Below, in pieces: positions 49,120-60,484 of a stretch of DNA of 64,000 nt. The stretch is taken from the NCBI RefSeq assembly GCF_021654855.1, contig NZ_AP024202.1, forward strand, positions 1,178,001 to 1,242,000, written 5' to 3'. The translations under genes were made by a program, and so were the position numbers. The stretch is from Thiomicrorhabdus immobilis (GTDB lineage Bacteria > Pseudomonadota > Gammaproteobacteria > Thiomicrospirales > Thiomicrospiraceae). The notes beneath the pieces are model-generated. The model was not told the DNA's origin, did no database searches, and was given only the letters and a program-made list of their open reading frames with translations. Positions within the stretch are counted from its first letter, which is position 1. Every line of letters starts with the position of its first letter.

Positions 49120-49158
49120 AAAGGCTAGGTTAGATTGTTCTAACCTGGCTTTTTTTAT
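49120..49158 (+). terminator. Terminator after the tRNA cluster
   Basis: AAGGCTAGGTTAG pairs with CTAACCTGGCTT (near-perfect) around an ATTGTT loop, followed by seven Ts. Confidence 0.9.
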
Positions 49159-49322
49159 TTCTACTTCCTGGTTTTTGTTGTCTATTGTTTTCAGTCAGTC
49201 TATTAATGGTGCAAAACACTGTTAAGAACCTCTTTAAGCAAGCTCTTTAGATGTGTTTTGTTTGATATGAGTTTATAAAGCGCTTTTAGCTCAAGCAGTA
49301 TGAGAAGAGGTTTTATTGTAGA

Positions 49323-51848
49323 TTAACAGTTAGGGTTACTGTTTTTTTCATGGTTTTCAAGATACTTCTGGAAAGACGTTTTGCATATTGGTTTGCTAAT
49401 GAAGTAACCCTGCATTTGATCGCAGCCCATAGCCTTGATCATATCCATAGATTTCTGCGTTTCAATGCCTTCTGCAACAACATTTAGTCCAAGATTGTGA
49501 CCTAAATTGATAATAGCACTCACAATCTTTTTATCATTTGCATCCTGGTTAATCTCAATGATAAATGATTTGTCTATTTTTAACTCATTGACAGGTAGTT
49601 TTTTTAAATAGGCGAGTGAGGAAAAGCCTGTTCCAAAATCATCAATCGAGATATGGACACCCAATTTATTGAGTTTCTGCAAGACTTCTAGCGATATGGC
49701 GAGGTTCTCCATCATGATGCTTTCGGTGATTTCAAGAGTTAAAAAGTGATATTCGAGGGCATATTTGTCCATGAACTCTTTCACTTTAGTGGTCAGGTCT
49801 TTATTTGAAAGGTCTCTTACCGATAGGTTTACTGCCACAGATATCTTGTGGCCAGATTTATGCCATTGGCTACATGCGGAGATGGCTTTTTCTATCATGC
49901 TTAATGTGAGTTTATGGATAACACCGGCACGTTCAGCGCTTTCAATGACTTTTTCAGGTGAAATGAAACCATAATCTTTATGCTTCCAGCGCAATAAACC
50001 TTCTGCTCCGCATAAATTTTGAGTGACTGCATCAATCTTGGGTTGAAAGTAGATATCAAACTGATCGTGTTCTAAGGCTTCGATAATATCATGGTTGAGA
50101 CTCAGTCTGGCTTTGCTGTAGGTGTTTTGTGAGGAGTCATAAAACACATAACCCGCACGTTCACGTTTGGCCGTATACATGGCCATGTCGGCATGTTGTA
50201 AGAGTGTTTCAATGTCTATTCCATCATCGGGGTAGTTCACAATGCCAATACTGATGCCAATGCTGACCTTTTGATTGTCGATATCAATGGTATCACTTAA
50301 CTTTTGAATGATGCTCTCGGCAAGCTTAGATGCGGTCTCCTTTTTAGTTTCAGGCAGAAGGATTGCGAACTCATCACCCCCTAGTCTTGCCAAAGTATCC
50401 GATTTACGGATAGAGTTTTTGATGCGTTGCGAAACTTCTATTAAAAGATGGTCTCCTGCAGCATGTCCAAGAGTATCGTTAATATCTTTAAAGAAATCTA
50501 AATCCATCAAAAACATGGAAAAAGGCGTGTTTTGTCTTTCTGAATGGAGTAGTTGATACTCAATTCTCTGATTGAGAAGAAAACGATTCGGTAACCCTGT
50601 TAAGTGATCGTGCATCGCTTGATGTTCTAAGGCGTTTTGACGTTGTGTCACTTCTTCATCCATTTCAATAAAGGCATCTATCAATTGGCCAACCTCAAGG
50701 GTTTTTGAAGATTCGATATTGGGTAGGTCAATATCAAAGGCTTTGGAGCGAAGTGCCAAAGTCACTTTATGGATAGGGGTGAAAACCATCCATTGCATTG
50801 AGATTAAAATAGCCGCAATGAACAACATGAAAAGCGCAATAATGACAAAAATCAGTTTATTGAACTGGTCGTCACTTTTCTTTAATTCTTGATCTGTATT
50901 TTGTTTCTCATCATTTAGGGTTTTGTCTATTTCATTCAGGTTTTGGACTACTTGTTCTACTAGTGGAAAAACTTGGGTCTTGATGATAAGAGTGTCTGAA
51001 CGCCATTTGTCGGATTCTGAAATTTCCCTTAGAGTTACGAAGTTTTCATACCACGATTGGCTGGTTGTTATTGCCGATTTAAGAATGTCATTCGCTTCAA
51101 AACTGTCTTCATGGCGATAGAGTCGATTGAGAGTTTTGATGTTATTGGTAAATAGGGTATAGATGTCTTTAAGGCTGTTTCCTTGTTCATCGAGAATATC
51201 CGATGAAAATGATGCAAGCCTGTTGGCCATATAGATACGTGTTTGCGAGATGGCGCTGATCCATACTGAGTAAGATTTCAATAATAATGGGTATATCTGA
51301 GGTGATTTTACCTGTAGGTCGCCAGATTCGATTTCATTAATCAAGATTTCAAAACCAGATTTTATCGAGTTTTGTTGGTTCTCCATTATATTGGCTGATA
51401 TGTCTAATCCTGGGTATTGTTTATTAATGTCCAGGCGGAATTTAACCAAGATATTGATTTTGCTTTTAAGGATGTAGAAGTTTTTTGATGTCCGCTCGGA
51501 AATCGCTTTTAAGTCTTTGTGAAAAGGGTGTTTAGATTCACTGAGCGCGGTTAACTTGTTGATTGCATTATTAGTGTTGATGTCAATTTTATGAATAAGG
51601 TCTTCATTTAACGGATCAAGTAAAAAAAGGTTTATATCTTGATTGATTGTCAGTAGGGTGTTTCTTAATCCTTCAAGATTAGACTGCTCTTTTAAGATGC
51701 CCTTGTAAGCAGAATTTACTGCGTCTCTGGTCGTGACCAAATTGTTGTAACTGAAAGATACAAATAAGATGACAAACAATCCAAGAAATATCGTGAGTGA
51801 AATATAGCGCTTGCGAAGGCTTGGTGGATTTTTAGTGGTTTTTATCAT
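49323..51848 (-). CDS. Membrane GGDEF-EAL cyclic-di-GMP enzyme
   Basis: An 841-residue inner-membrane sensor. One helix at about 14-32 and another at about 336-358 flank a mostly helical periplasmic domain, followed by a HAMP-like linker. The GGDEF domain is complete (RLGGDEFAILL near 490) and has an RxxD inhibition site (RKSD) five residues before it. The EAL domain carries EGLLRW, NLSVRDL, LEITESIMM, DDFGTGFSSL, ELKIDKSF and VAEGIET, so metal and catalytic residues look intact despite EGL for EAL. Both synthesis and hydrolysis of c-di-GMP are possible. It stands alone, convergent with the tRNA cluster. Confidence 0.93.
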   Translation of the reverse strand: MIKTTKNPPSLRKRYISLTIFLGLFVILFVSFSYNNLVTTRDAVNSAYKGILKEQSNLEGLRNTLLTINQDINLFLLDPLNEDLIHKIDINTNNAINKLTALSESKHPFHKDLKAISERTSKNFYILKSKINILVKFRLDINKQYPGLDISANIMENQQNSIKSGFEILINEIESGDLQVKSPQIYPLLLKSYSVWISAISQTRIYMANRLASFSSDILDEQGNSLKDIYTLFTNNIKTLNRLYRHEDSFEANDILKSAITTSQSWYENFVTLREISESDKWRSDTLIIKTQVFPLVEQVVQNLNEIDKTLNDEKQNTDQELKKSDDQFNKLIFVIIALFMLFIAAILISMQWMVFTPIHKVTLALRSKAFDIDLPNIESSKTLEVGQLIDAFIEMDEEVTQRQNALEHQAMHDHLTGLPNRFLLNQRIEYQLLHSERQNTPFSMFLMDLDFFKDINDTLGHAAGDHLLIEVSQRIKNSIRKSDTLARLGGDEFAILLPETKKETASKLAESIIQKLSDTIDIDNQKVSIGISIGIVNYPDDGIDIETLLQHADMAMYTAKRERAGYVFYDSSQNTYSKARLSLNHDIIEALEHDQFDIYFQPKIDAVTQNLCGAEGLLRWKHKDYGFISPEKVIESAERAGVIHKLTLSMIEKAISACSQWHKSGHKISVAVNLSVRDLSNKDLTTKVKEFMDKYALEYHFLTLEITESIMMENLAISLEVLQKLNKLGVHISIDDFGTGFSSLAYLKKLPVNELKIDKSFIIEINQDANDKKIVSAIINLGHNLGLNVVAEGIETQKSMDMIKAMGCDQMQGYFISKPICKTSFQKYLENHEKNSNPNC

Positions 51849-52197
51849 TTGTAAACAGTATGAGTTCTTTGGTCAAAATTATAGGTAAGTATAGATTATC
51901 AGGATGGCCGTTTAAAACAAATTCCATTTCTTTTATTTATATATAAGAAGCGGTAAATGGAGTTTGCTTGATCGATATCGATTAGATTTTTTGTAGTCTA
52001 GATATTAAATTCCGGCCAATGTTGTTTTTTATTAAAAGCTGCACCATTAAGGTTCAAATTTTAGTTGTTTTGTTTCTGTATGGATCACTTTTTATAGTCT
52101 TTTTTACTATAAGTTTATGTTTATATTAGATAATGGTTGCAGTGGCACTCTTTTGGATTAGGTTTTTTAAAAAGTATTGTTTTCAAGGGTGAAAAAT
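51849..52197. other. Divergent spacer between GGDEF-EAL and ANTAR genes
   Basis: This 349-bp, very AT-rich spacer shows no gene. It contains a 12-bp palindrome ATCGATATCGAT (near 51973-51984) and a TATAGT...ACTATA hairpin (about 52095-52114). The promoters of both flanking genes must be here, but I cannot place them. Confidence 0.5.
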
Positions 52198-52788
52198 ATG
52201 CAGTTAACTTTCTCGGTGCTTCTTATAAGCGATAATCCAACAGAAACCGGTTCTATTCAAGAGGGGCTGAGTAGGGCTGGCGCCTCACAGGTTCACAAAT
52301 GCTCCTCAAGCGAAAATTTCTTACAAAAACTAGATTCGCTAAGTATCGATTTGATTATCCTTGATATTGATAAGCCGTCCGTTGATTTGTTTGAACAGTT
52401 CTCGATTGTCAGGGATTTTTGCCCAAAGCCTGTTGTGTGTTTTAGTAATGATTCCGATTCAAAAATTATAGAAAAATCGGTTAAAGCGGGCGTTGCGGCC
52501 TACATTGTGGATGGTAAGGCTCCAGAACGAGTAAAACCGATTATCGATGTCGCAATCATGCGTTTTAATGAGTGCCAGGCTGTACGTAAAGAGTTGGCAT
52601 CTGTTAAAGATAAGCTATCAGAACGAGCTGTGATTGAAAAGGCTAAGGGGTTGTTGATGGAACATAAAAACATGAGTGAGAACGAGGCTTATAAAACCTT
52701 GAGAAAAATGGCGATGGATCAAGGCAAGAAAATATCGGTGATTTCTCACGAAGTTTGCGGTGTTTTAATCGGCTTGGAAGGGATTTAG
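52198..52788 (+). CDS. ANTAR-domain response regulator (NasT-like)
   Basis: A 196-residue regulator: a receiver domain (about 1-120) with the phosphoacceptor region LIILDIDKPS, a coiled linker, and a C-terminal ANTAR RNA-binding domain (RAVIEKAKGLLMEHKNMSENEAYKTLRKMAMDQGKKI). ANTAR proteins act by binding paired hairpins in leader RNAs and preventing termination; NasT does this for nitrate assimilation. No histidine kinase, NasS-like sensor or nitrate genes are nearby, so its signal and targets are unknown. The start is ATG 52198 (AAGGGTG upstream) rather than TTG 52177. Confidence 0.9.
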   Translation: MQLTFSVLLISDNPTETGSIQEGLSRAGASQVHKCSSSENFLQKLDSLSIDLIILDIDKPSVDLFEQFSIVRDFCPKPVVCFSNDSDSKIIEKSVKAGVAAYIVDGKAPERVKPIIDVAIMRFNECQAVRKELASVKDKLSERAVIEKAKGLLMEHKNMSENEAYKTLRKMAMDQGKKISVISHEVCGVLIGLEGI

Positions 52789-52813
52789 TAACTGTAGGGC
52801 ACCTTATATAAAA

Positions 52814-52850
52814 AAGCCACTGCAAACAGAGTGATTTGCAGTGGCGTTTT
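52814..52850. terminator. Bidirectional terminator, ANTAR gene / DUF3087 gene
   Basis: A perfect 11-bp stem, GCCACTGCAAA / TTTGCAGTGGC, with A-run left and T-run right, lies between convergent genes. Confidence 0.92.
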
Positions 52851-52882
52851 GTTGGAGTCTTAAGCTTTATGAACTTGAGTTT

Positions 52883-53404
52883 TCATTGGTTTTTATAAGC
52901 GTCTGACCAAGCAAAATCAAATTCAACTTGGTTTAGTTCCAATTCCAATGCTTGCATTTTGTCTTCAAGCTCACGTTTCTCTGCGACCACGTCAATCAGG
53001 GCCTGATTGTTATCTTCCAAACGGTGCATTTGCTCGAGACCTAAGTGATAAAAACGCAAAATTTTCATCGCTTGTTGGTCGCCATCCTCAACGGCCTGTT
53101 TGACATTGTTGAGGACATTGGAAATATACATCAAGTTACGTTTTAGACGCCAGGCGTAAATACCTTCTTTCATCCACTCTTTATCGGCAAAAAAGACTTT
53201 TACAATTCCTGCCGTGATCAGTAAACCGACAAACGCCCCCATAAAATTTAAAACCAAATGGTTGCTGGAATATTCACCAAATAAATCCACCGCCATGGTT
53301 GCGGTAAAAAAACCAATAACGATAAAAATCGCCATTACGATAAGGGTCGCTTTACGCGTCTGTTTACGGTAATAAATTGGGTCAATCTCTTCTATTTTAA
53401 ACAT
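52883..53404 (-). CDS. DUF3087-like inner-membrane protein
   Basis: A 173-residue protein with two membrane helices (about 22-42 and 52-70) and a C-terminal cytoplasmic helical/coiled-coil part (EDNNQALIDVVAEKRELEDKMQALELEL). The start IDPIYYRKQTRKATLIVMAIF resembles the DUF3087 family; function unknown. It reads leftward, downstream of the Sel1 gene with a 41-bp gap. Confidence 0.75.
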   Translation of the reverse strand: MFKIEEIDPIYYRKQTRKATLIVMAIFIVIGFFTATMAVDLFGEYSSNHLVLNFMGAFVGLLITAGIVKVFFADKEWMKEGIYAWRLKRNLMYISNVLNNVKQAVEDGDQQAMKILRFYHLGLEQMHRLEDNNQALIDVVAEKRELEDKMQALELELNQVEFDFAWSDAYKNQ

Positions 53405-53445
53405 CGTATACCAGGTTAGTTGTTAAAAAATTAATGCTGCCGATT

Positions 53446-54279
53446 CTACTGGTTTAGCGTGTTTATGTCATCTGATGATGGCATTTTATTTAGAAATTGG
53501 TTTAGAGAAGGGCTGTTGCTATCAATATCGTAATAACGCTTACAGCCAGCTAAAAGATTGAGTTGACAGCTTTGGGCGTACCACTTTTTGGACTCGGTTA
53601 AATCTCTACTGGCTAGAACACCGCCTAAATAGACGTTGCCTAGAAGAAAGTTTGCTTCCGCATCATTTTGCTGAGCCGCCTCTTTTAAATGCTTAACCGC
53701 TAAAGAGGCGTTTTTCTCAACTCCATTGCCCTCTATTAAATGTTTAGACATAGCGATGAGTGCTTTGGGATGATGAAGGTTGACCGCTTTATTCAACCAG
53801 TAAAGACTTTGCTGTTGATTTTTAGTGGTACCAATTCCAAATTCATAGGCATGGGTTAAACGTAACATGGCAAGAGGTTCGCCACGTTCGGCGGCTTGAG
53901 TGAACCAATAAAAACCTTTTTTGAGGTTTTGCTGAGTGCCTAATCCATCAGTGTATAAAACTCCGGTGTTATAGAGGGTCATGATAAATGGCTTGTCGGT
54001 AAGGTTTTGCTTGATAACCTGGCGTGAAAGTTTCAGATGCCAATAAAAAGCATAGTCGATATTGGTTAAGGCACCACTTTTGGGATCGCCAAACACTCTA
54101 GCCATTGCATAGCCTGAATTGGCATCGCCTTTAATCGCCTTTAGGCAAGTTTCATTACCTTGGTTTTTAAAAATACGATTACAAGTATTGGCGTTGAAAA
54201 CCGTTTCAGCATAAGAAGTGATTGGTAAAAGAAGGGTGAACAGTAAAGTAATTGTGTGTTTTTTCATCATATTGGTCAT
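53446..54279 (-). CDS. Exported Sel1-repeat protein
   Basis: A 277-residue protein with a Sec signal peptide (MKKHTITLLFTLLLPITSYA). Sel1-like (TPR-type) repeats follow: GLGTQQNLKKGFYWFTQAAERGEPLAMLRL, GIGTTKNQQQSLYWLNKAV, GNGVEKNASLAVKHLKEAAQQNDAEANFLLG and a fourth after it. Cys residues near the start and end may form disulfides. Sel1 proteins are protein-protein interaction scaffolds; the partner is unknown. The exact start (MTNMMKK or MKK) is uncertain. Confidence 0.85.
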   Translation of the reverse strand: MTNMMKKHTITLLFTLLLPITSYAETVFNANTCNRIFKNQGNETCLKAIKGDANSGYAMARVFGDPKSGALTNIDYAFYWHLKLSRQVIKQNLTDKPFIMTLYNTGVLYTDGLGTQQNLKKGFYWFTQAAERGEPLAMLRLTHAYEFGIGTTKNQQQSLYWLNKAVNLHHPKALIAMSKHLIEGNGVEKNASLAVKHLKEAAQQNDAEANFLLGNVYLGGVLASRDLTESKKWYAQSCQLNLLAGCKRYYDIDSNSPSLNQFLNKMPSSDDINTLNQ

Positions 54280-54401
54280 TCAGGTCATTCAGTTAATTAA
54301 AGTACGTAAAAACAATAATCTTGTAATGATAATGTATTTAAACTGATTTTATATTTTAATTTATGTTTTGTTTGAAAATGCTATATACTTGCTGCTGATT
54401 T

Positions 54402-54490
54402 TATGTCGGAGTGCCTTTAGGCTGAGATCGCGAAAGCGGGATCCGTAGAACCTGATCTGGATAATGCCAGCGAAGGGAACAATCAGATTT
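54402..54490 (+). promoter_or_regulatory. TPP riboswitch (THI element)
   Basis: The conserved pieces are in order: GTCGGAGTGCC, GGCTGAGATCGCGAAAGCGGGATC, CGTAGAACCTGATCTGGATAATGCC and AGCGAAGGGAACAATC. It precedes thiC and would shut off the thi operon when thiamine pyrophosphate is plentiful. A small hairpin ACACAA-ATC-TTGTGT (54491-54505) follows; I see no clear terminator with a T-run, so control may act on translation. TATACT at 54383-54388 is a plausible -10. Confidence 0.97.
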
Positions 54491-54689
54491 ACACAAATCT
54501 TGTGTCAATAGTAAAAACGTTTAGAACGAAGGTTTTCAAAACTGGAATTTATCAGAAATACAATAAGATAAGACAAATTCTTGTTGTGTGTTTTAAGTTT
54601 TGAATTGAATTGCTATTGCCTCTTAATCTGAATCTACATGTCTAAACAGCTTCGCCTTTTATTTACGAATGATTTAAAAATAAGGCTGA

Positions 54690-56636
<1,947 letters not shown>

Positions 56637-56639
56637 ATC

Positions 56640-57848
56640 ATGCTTGCAACAAAACCTAAGGTGGCCATTTTAGGTGCGGGTTTATTAGGGAGGATGTTAA
56701 CCGTCTCCCTTATGCAGGAGTTTGACGTTTCTTTGTTCGATAAAGACAGCGGCGATGCTGAACATAGCGCGGGTTATTTAGCTGCCGCCATGTTGGCGCC
56801 GCTGGCGGAATCAGCGGACTGTTCGCTTGAGATAATGCAAATGGGTGAAGCAGCTTTGGCCTTATGGCCAGAGTTTTTGGCTCAGCTGGATAGCAAAGTC
56901 TACTTTCAGCAAGCGGGCAGTTTGATTGTGGCTTTTGAACAGGATATGGCCGCTTTAACGCAGTTTAAATCGCGTTTAAAAGGTCATGGCTTTGAAACCT
57001 TGAATGCAATGCAAATAAACAGTCTGGAGCCTGAGATTACTTCTCGTTTCGCTAAGGGATTATACCTGCCCAATGAAGCACAATTGGACAATAGGCAGTT
57101 GCTGGAAGCGTTGGCTATCCAAATAAGAAACAATGATGTGGCTTGGCATTGTCATGCCGATGTAGAGGTTAATTCTGATGAGGTATTGATTAACCATCAG
57201 CCTTTGAATGACTTCGACTGGATTATCGATTGTCGTGGATTCGGATTACAAAAGGACCTCGAAGCCGTTTCGGCTGTTAAGTCAAAGTTGGATAAAGACG
57301 CCATCTCTTTTCGAGGGGTAAGGGGCGAGGTGGTGCGAGTGCACGCGCCGGCGGTGACTTTGAACAGGCCTGTTAGGTTAATGCATCCCCGTTATCCGAT
57401 TTACATCGCACCTAAGGAAAATCATCATTTCGTGATAGGGGCCACACAGTTGGAATCGGAGGATAATCGTAAACCAACCGTACGTTCGGTGCTTGAACTT
57501 TTATCGGCTTGTTTCAGTGTGCATAGTGGTTTTGCAGAGGCGGAAATTGTGAGTATTGATGCCGGGTTACGTCCAGCCTTTTTGGATAATCACCCTAAAA
57601 TTTTTCAGCACAAAAATCGAATTACCGTTAATGGCTTGTTTAGACATGGCTATTTATTGGCTCCAATGATGGTTAAGGCCTGTCTGCAGTTGATTAAGCA
57701 AGTAGATAAGCAAGCAGATAGGCAAGAAAACTGCCCAACAGAGAGCGGTGTCACAAGCAATGAAAGTCAGTTTGTAAACCCACCAGGCCTGGTCAGTTTT
57801 GTAAACCCATATAAAAAACCGTACAAAAATCTAAATAAAGCAAGTTAG
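56640..57848 (+). CDS. thiO: FAD-dependent glycine oxidase ThiO
   Basis: ThiO oxidises glycine to the imine used for the thiazole ring. The 402-residue protein opens with the FAD-binding motif VAILGAGLLGRMLTVSLMQ and AGYLAAAMLAPL; later VIGATQLESEDNRKPTVRSVLELLSA and DAGLRPAFLDNHPKIF are typical of the DAO fold. AAGGAAG in the end of thiC is its ribosome site. The C-terminal 40 residues (after KQVDKQADRQ) are a polar tail; a palindrome copy there (57782-57793) encodes PGLV. Use of ThiO rather than ThiH implies an oxygen-dependent route. Confidence 0.92.
   Translation: MLATKPKVAILGAGLLGRMLTVSLMQEFDVSLFDKDSGDAEHSAGYLAAAMLAPLAESADCSLEIMQMGEAALALWPEFLAQLDSKVYFQQAGSLIVAFEQDMAALTQFKSRLKGHGFETLNAMQINSLEPEITSRFAKGLYLPNEAQLDNRQLLEALAIQIRNNDVAWHCHADVEVNSDEVLINHQPLNDFDWIIDCRGFGLQKDLEAVSAVKSKLDKDAISFRGVRGEVVRVHAPAVTLNRPVRLMHPRYPIYIAPKENHHFVIGATQLESEDNRKPTVRSVLELLSACFSVHSGFAEAEIVSIDAGLRPAFLDNHPKIFQHKNRITVNGLFRHGYLLAPMMVKACLQLIKQVDKQADRQENCPTESGVTSNESQFVNPPGLVSFVNPYKKPYKNLNKAS
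57782..57793. repeat. Iterated palindrome, copy in thiO
   Basis: An exact core copy, read as PGLV in the polar C-terminal tail. Confidence 0.9.
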
Positions 57849-57871
57849 CTAAGCTCTCTTGAGGATAGAGA

Positions 57872-58069
57872 ATGAATATTACAATCAATCAACAGATACT
57901 CACCTTTGATAAAGAAATCAAGTTAACGGAAGTGTTGGAAATTTATAAGGCATCTCAGCCTTACGCCATCCTGTTAAATGGTGAGTTTTTACCGCAGTCA
58001 GAGCATGGCTGTACCTGGTTAAAAGACAGCGATAAAATAGACGTTGTTGGCGCCATTCAAGGAGGCTGA
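57872..58069 (+). CDS. thiS: Sulfur carrier protein ThiS
   Basis: ThiS is a ubiquitin-fold protein carrying sulfur as a C-terminal thiocarboxylate. The 65-residue protein ends AIQGG, with the required Gly-Gly. GAGGATAGAG precedes the ATG. It lies between thiO and thiG. Confidence 0.95.
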   Translation: MNITINQQILTFDKEIKLTEVLEIYKASQPYAILLNGEFLPQSEHGCTWLKDSDKIDVVGAIQGG

Positions 58070-58071
58070 AA

Positions 58072-58863
58072 ATGCAAGATAGCTTTTCAATTTATGGAAC
58101 CAAGTTAAACAGCCGTCTATTTGTGGGGAGCGCTTTGTATCCTTCACCACAAATTATGCAAGACGCCATTAAAGCGTCAGGTGCGCAAGTGGTGACTTTG
58201 TCAATTAGTCGGCAAAACCCGCAACAGCAGGGCGGACAAAATTTTTGGAGTATTATCCAATCATTGGGTGTGCACCTTTTACCGAATACCGCAGGTTGCC
58301 ACTCGGTTAAAGATGCCGTCAATATGGCAAAAATGAGTAGAGAAATCTTCCAAACCGACTGGGTGAAGTTGGAATTGGTGGGGGATGATTACAATTTACA
58401 GCCCGACCCGATTGACTTGGTCAAAGCGGCTGAAATTCTATTAAATGATGGATTCAAGGTGTTGCCATACTGTACCGATGACTTAGTGATCGCACGCCAT
58501 CTAGTGGAATTAGGGTGCGAAGTATTAATGCCTTGGGGATCACCGATTGGTACAGGAAAAGGACTGTTAAACCCTTACGCCTTACAAGCGATTCGAGATC
58601 GTTTTCCTGATATTACTTTGATAGTGGATTCTGGGATTGGTGTGCCTTCTCATGCGGTACAGGCTATGGAGATGGGCTATGATGCCATTCTACTCAATAC
58701 GGCAATTGCACATGCCAATCAACCTGAACGAATGGCAATCGCTTTCAAAAAAGCAATTGAAGCGGGGCGTGGAGCTTATTTAGCAGGGCCGATGGCGGAA
58801 CAGAAATCGGCCAACCCCAGCACACCAACGATTGATTCACCATTTTGGCACCATTCAGCATAG
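58072..58863 (+). CDS. thiG: Thiazole synthase ThiG
   Basis: ThiG forms the thiazole phosphate from deoxyxylulose phosphate, ThiS-thiocarboxylate and the glycine imine. The 263-residue TIM barrel shows [14 protein letters not shown], the [10 protein letters not shown] segment with the Schiff-base lysine, [42 protein letters not shown] and a C-terminal tail. It starts 2 bp after thiS, with GGAGG upstream. A weak AACCAA/TTGGTT hairpin (about 58908-58942) may end the operon. Confidence 0.97.
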   Translation: MQDSFSIYGTKLNSRLFVGSALYPSPQIMQDAIKASGAQVVTLSISRQNPQQQGGQNFWSIIQSLGVHLLPNTAGCHSVKDAVNMAKMSREIFQTDWVKLELVGDDYNLQPDPIDLVKAAEILLNDGFKVLPYCTDDLVIARHLVELGCEVLMPWGSPIGTGKGLLNPYALQAIRDRFPDITLIVDSGIGVPSHAVQAMEMGYDAILLNTAIAHANQPERMAIAFKKAIEAGRGAYLAGPMAEQKSANPSTPTIDSPFWHHSA

Positions 58864-58999
58864 TTTGATCGCCGTTGATGTCGACAATGTAATGTATAAA
58901 AAATATAACCAAACGACTAATTATAATGAGCTTGGTTTTATTTGATGCTCGCCTTAATTTCAGCGTATTTCTTGATTTGAGTCTAGTTTTTATCTAAAT

Positions 59000-59044
59000 A
59001 TCACCTGTAAGGGTGGTATTTATTAGGCTAAATTCTTATATACT
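59000..59044 (+). promoter_or_regulatory. Dyad operator and -10 of the Gln/Gly-rich protein gene
   Basis: ATCACC-TGTAAG-GGTGGT (59000-59017) is an imperfect dyad. Its centre lies 30.5 bp upstream of the first base of a -10-like TATACT (59039-59044), i.e. about -42 from the expected start. The same arrangement stands before the exported protein gene at 60623. Confidence 0.65.
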
Positions 59045-59089
59045 ATAAATGTAAATAAATTACATATGTTCGATTTAAAGGAGAACAAC

Positions 59090-59470
59090 ATGAAAGTGGT
59101 TAATGGTCTAAAAACAGGTGTGGTTGGTTTGGCTTTATTATTCGCATTTGGTTCAGCGGCGTCGTTGGCTTATGCAGAGGATGCGGTTCAGTTGCAAACG
59201 CAACAGAATACTCAACTACAAACTCAACAACGAATGGGTCCGGCAGTTCCTCAGGGTGATGGTGTTCAGAAACAGGTTCAGAAAAAACACCTTTATCAGC
59301 ATCAAAATCAGTTTGAAAAGCAATTAGAAAAAGCTGAAAACGGTAAACGTGATGTGTCATCAGCTGCAGGTACAAATAATGGTCAGCGTCAAGCTAGCGG
59401 TGCTCAGGGTGGACAACGTCAAGGCTCTGGAAGTATGAATCGTTCTGGAGGCGGTGGCGGAAAACGTTAA
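59090..59470 (+). CDS. Small secreted Gln/Gly-rich protein
   Basis: A 126-residue protein with a Sec signal peptide ending AYA-ED. The mature part has a Gln/Thr-rich segment with repeats (QLQTQQ twice), a Lys/Gln-rich middle, and a Gly/Ser/Gln-rich tail ending SGGGGGKR. It is low-complexity and probably disordered; no cysteine. ATG 59090 has AAAGGAG upstream, a strong site. Its promoter shares a dyad with the exported sorting-substrate gene, so they are probably coregulated by the LuxR protein encoded between them. Function unknown. Confidence 0.8.
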   Translation: MKVVNGLKTGVVGLALLFAFGSAASLAYAEDAVQLQTQQNTQLQTQQRMGPAVPQGDGVQKQVQKKHLYQHQNQFEKQLEKAENGKRDVSSAAGTNNGQRQASGAQGGQRQGSGSMNRSGGGGGKR

Positions 59471-59527
59471 CTTGCCTAATCATCTTAAAATAGATGTGAT
59501 CCATTAAATTAAAGATGATTCAACATT

Positions 59528-59563
59528 AAGCCAGTCTAACCACAAGTTAGATTGGCTTTTTGT
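59528..59563. terminator. Terminator between the secreted-protein and luxR-type genes
   Basis: AAGCCAGTCTAAC pairs with GTTAGATTGGCTT (one G-U) around CACAA, with a T-run; it lies between convergent genes. Confidence 0.9.
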
Positions 59564-59585
59564 TTTGGAAGTTGATAACGAAGTT

Positions 59586-60365
59586 TTAGGAAAGTAATCC
59601 AGCATTTACTTTATTGGCGAGTTCTAATTTTGAATTAACTTCATATTTAGCATAGATATGCTTAACATGCGTTTTAACCGTGTTAACACTGATATGCATC
59701 TCTTTAGCGATATCACTATAAGATTTGGCGGCCAGCAGTTTTTTTAATATGTGTTTTTCTTTGGCGGTCAATAAAGGGATGTCATTATTGATCTGAATGC
59801 ATTTTCCCTGAAACATCCGGGTTTTCTCATCATGAAAAGGGCGGATAACCGTCTCTATCATTTTTTTTATTTTAGTCAGTTTTTCAATTTCGGGTTGGCT
59901 TGCTCCCAAGAAACCAAAAAATATGCAGCCAATAATTTGCTGTTCAAACGAAAAAAGAGGAAAAACGACCATATGATTAAAAGCGTGACTCTCTTCAAAA
60001 TGCTTGATTTTCTGTTTTGAAATAGAATCGATTAAAAGGTCTTCAATGGAATCTGTTACAGTGTATTCTTCTCCTGCAGTGAAGGCTTTAGCATTTTTCT
60101 TTTTAAGGGTGTCCAGAACCAGTGTATGGCTTTGTAGGTGATAGCGTTTTAACAATCCGTGAAAGATATTGGATTTCTCGAGAATGAATTCAAGTTGCAG
60201 GCTGTCTTTTTGGAGGATACATAATCCGCCCATGTCCGCGCCAGACTCTTCGAATATATAATGTGATTCATTACGAAAAATAGCCTCAATACTGTGGCCG
60301 GCCATTAGGCAGGATTGAATATTGATGGTTTGTTGTAGCATGTCAATATCGGTAACATCTTGCAT
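59586..60365 (-). CDS. LuxR-family transcriptional regulator with GAF-like sensor
   Basis: A 259-residue regulator. The C-terminal 60 residues are a LuxR/GerE helix-turn-helix (LTAKEKHILKKLLAAKSYSDIAKEMHISVNTVKTHVKHIY). The N-terminal 180 residues look GAF-like (MVVFPLFSFEQQIIGCIFFGFLG); acyl-homoserine-lactone-binding signatures are not evident. The start is ATG 60365 with AAAGGGC upstream; the frame continues open to 60449. It lies between the small secreted protein gene and the exported sorting-substrate gene, both carrying the same dyad, so it is their likely activator. Confidence 0.85.
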   Translation of the reverse strand: MQDVTDIDMLQQTINIQSCLMAGHSIEAIFRNESHYIFEESGADMGGLCILQKDSLQLEFILEKSNIFHGLLKRYHLQSHTLVLDTLKKKNAKAFTAGEEYTVTDSIEDLLIDSISKQKIKHFEESHAFNHMVVFPLFSFEQQIIGCIFFGFLGASQPEIEKLTKIKKMIETVIRPFHDEKTRMFQGKCIQINNDIPLLTAKEKHILKKLLAAKSYSDIAKEMHISVNTVKTHVKHIYAKYEVNSKLELANKVNAGLLS

Positions 60366-60484
60366 TTTTTGCCCTTTGCTGAGTGTGTGCTTATTCTGGA
60401 TGCGGAAAAGCTTCGCAGAAAAATAAATTGCCAAGTTGTTCTCAATCAAGTTTTGTTATAGTTGCCCATTAAATAAATACAATT

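Noticed and set aside
57366-57375. ACAGGCCTGT in thiO as another copy of the iterated palindrome
   Set aside because: It is palindromic and shares AGGCCT, but the flanking bases differ on both sides; it was not counted.
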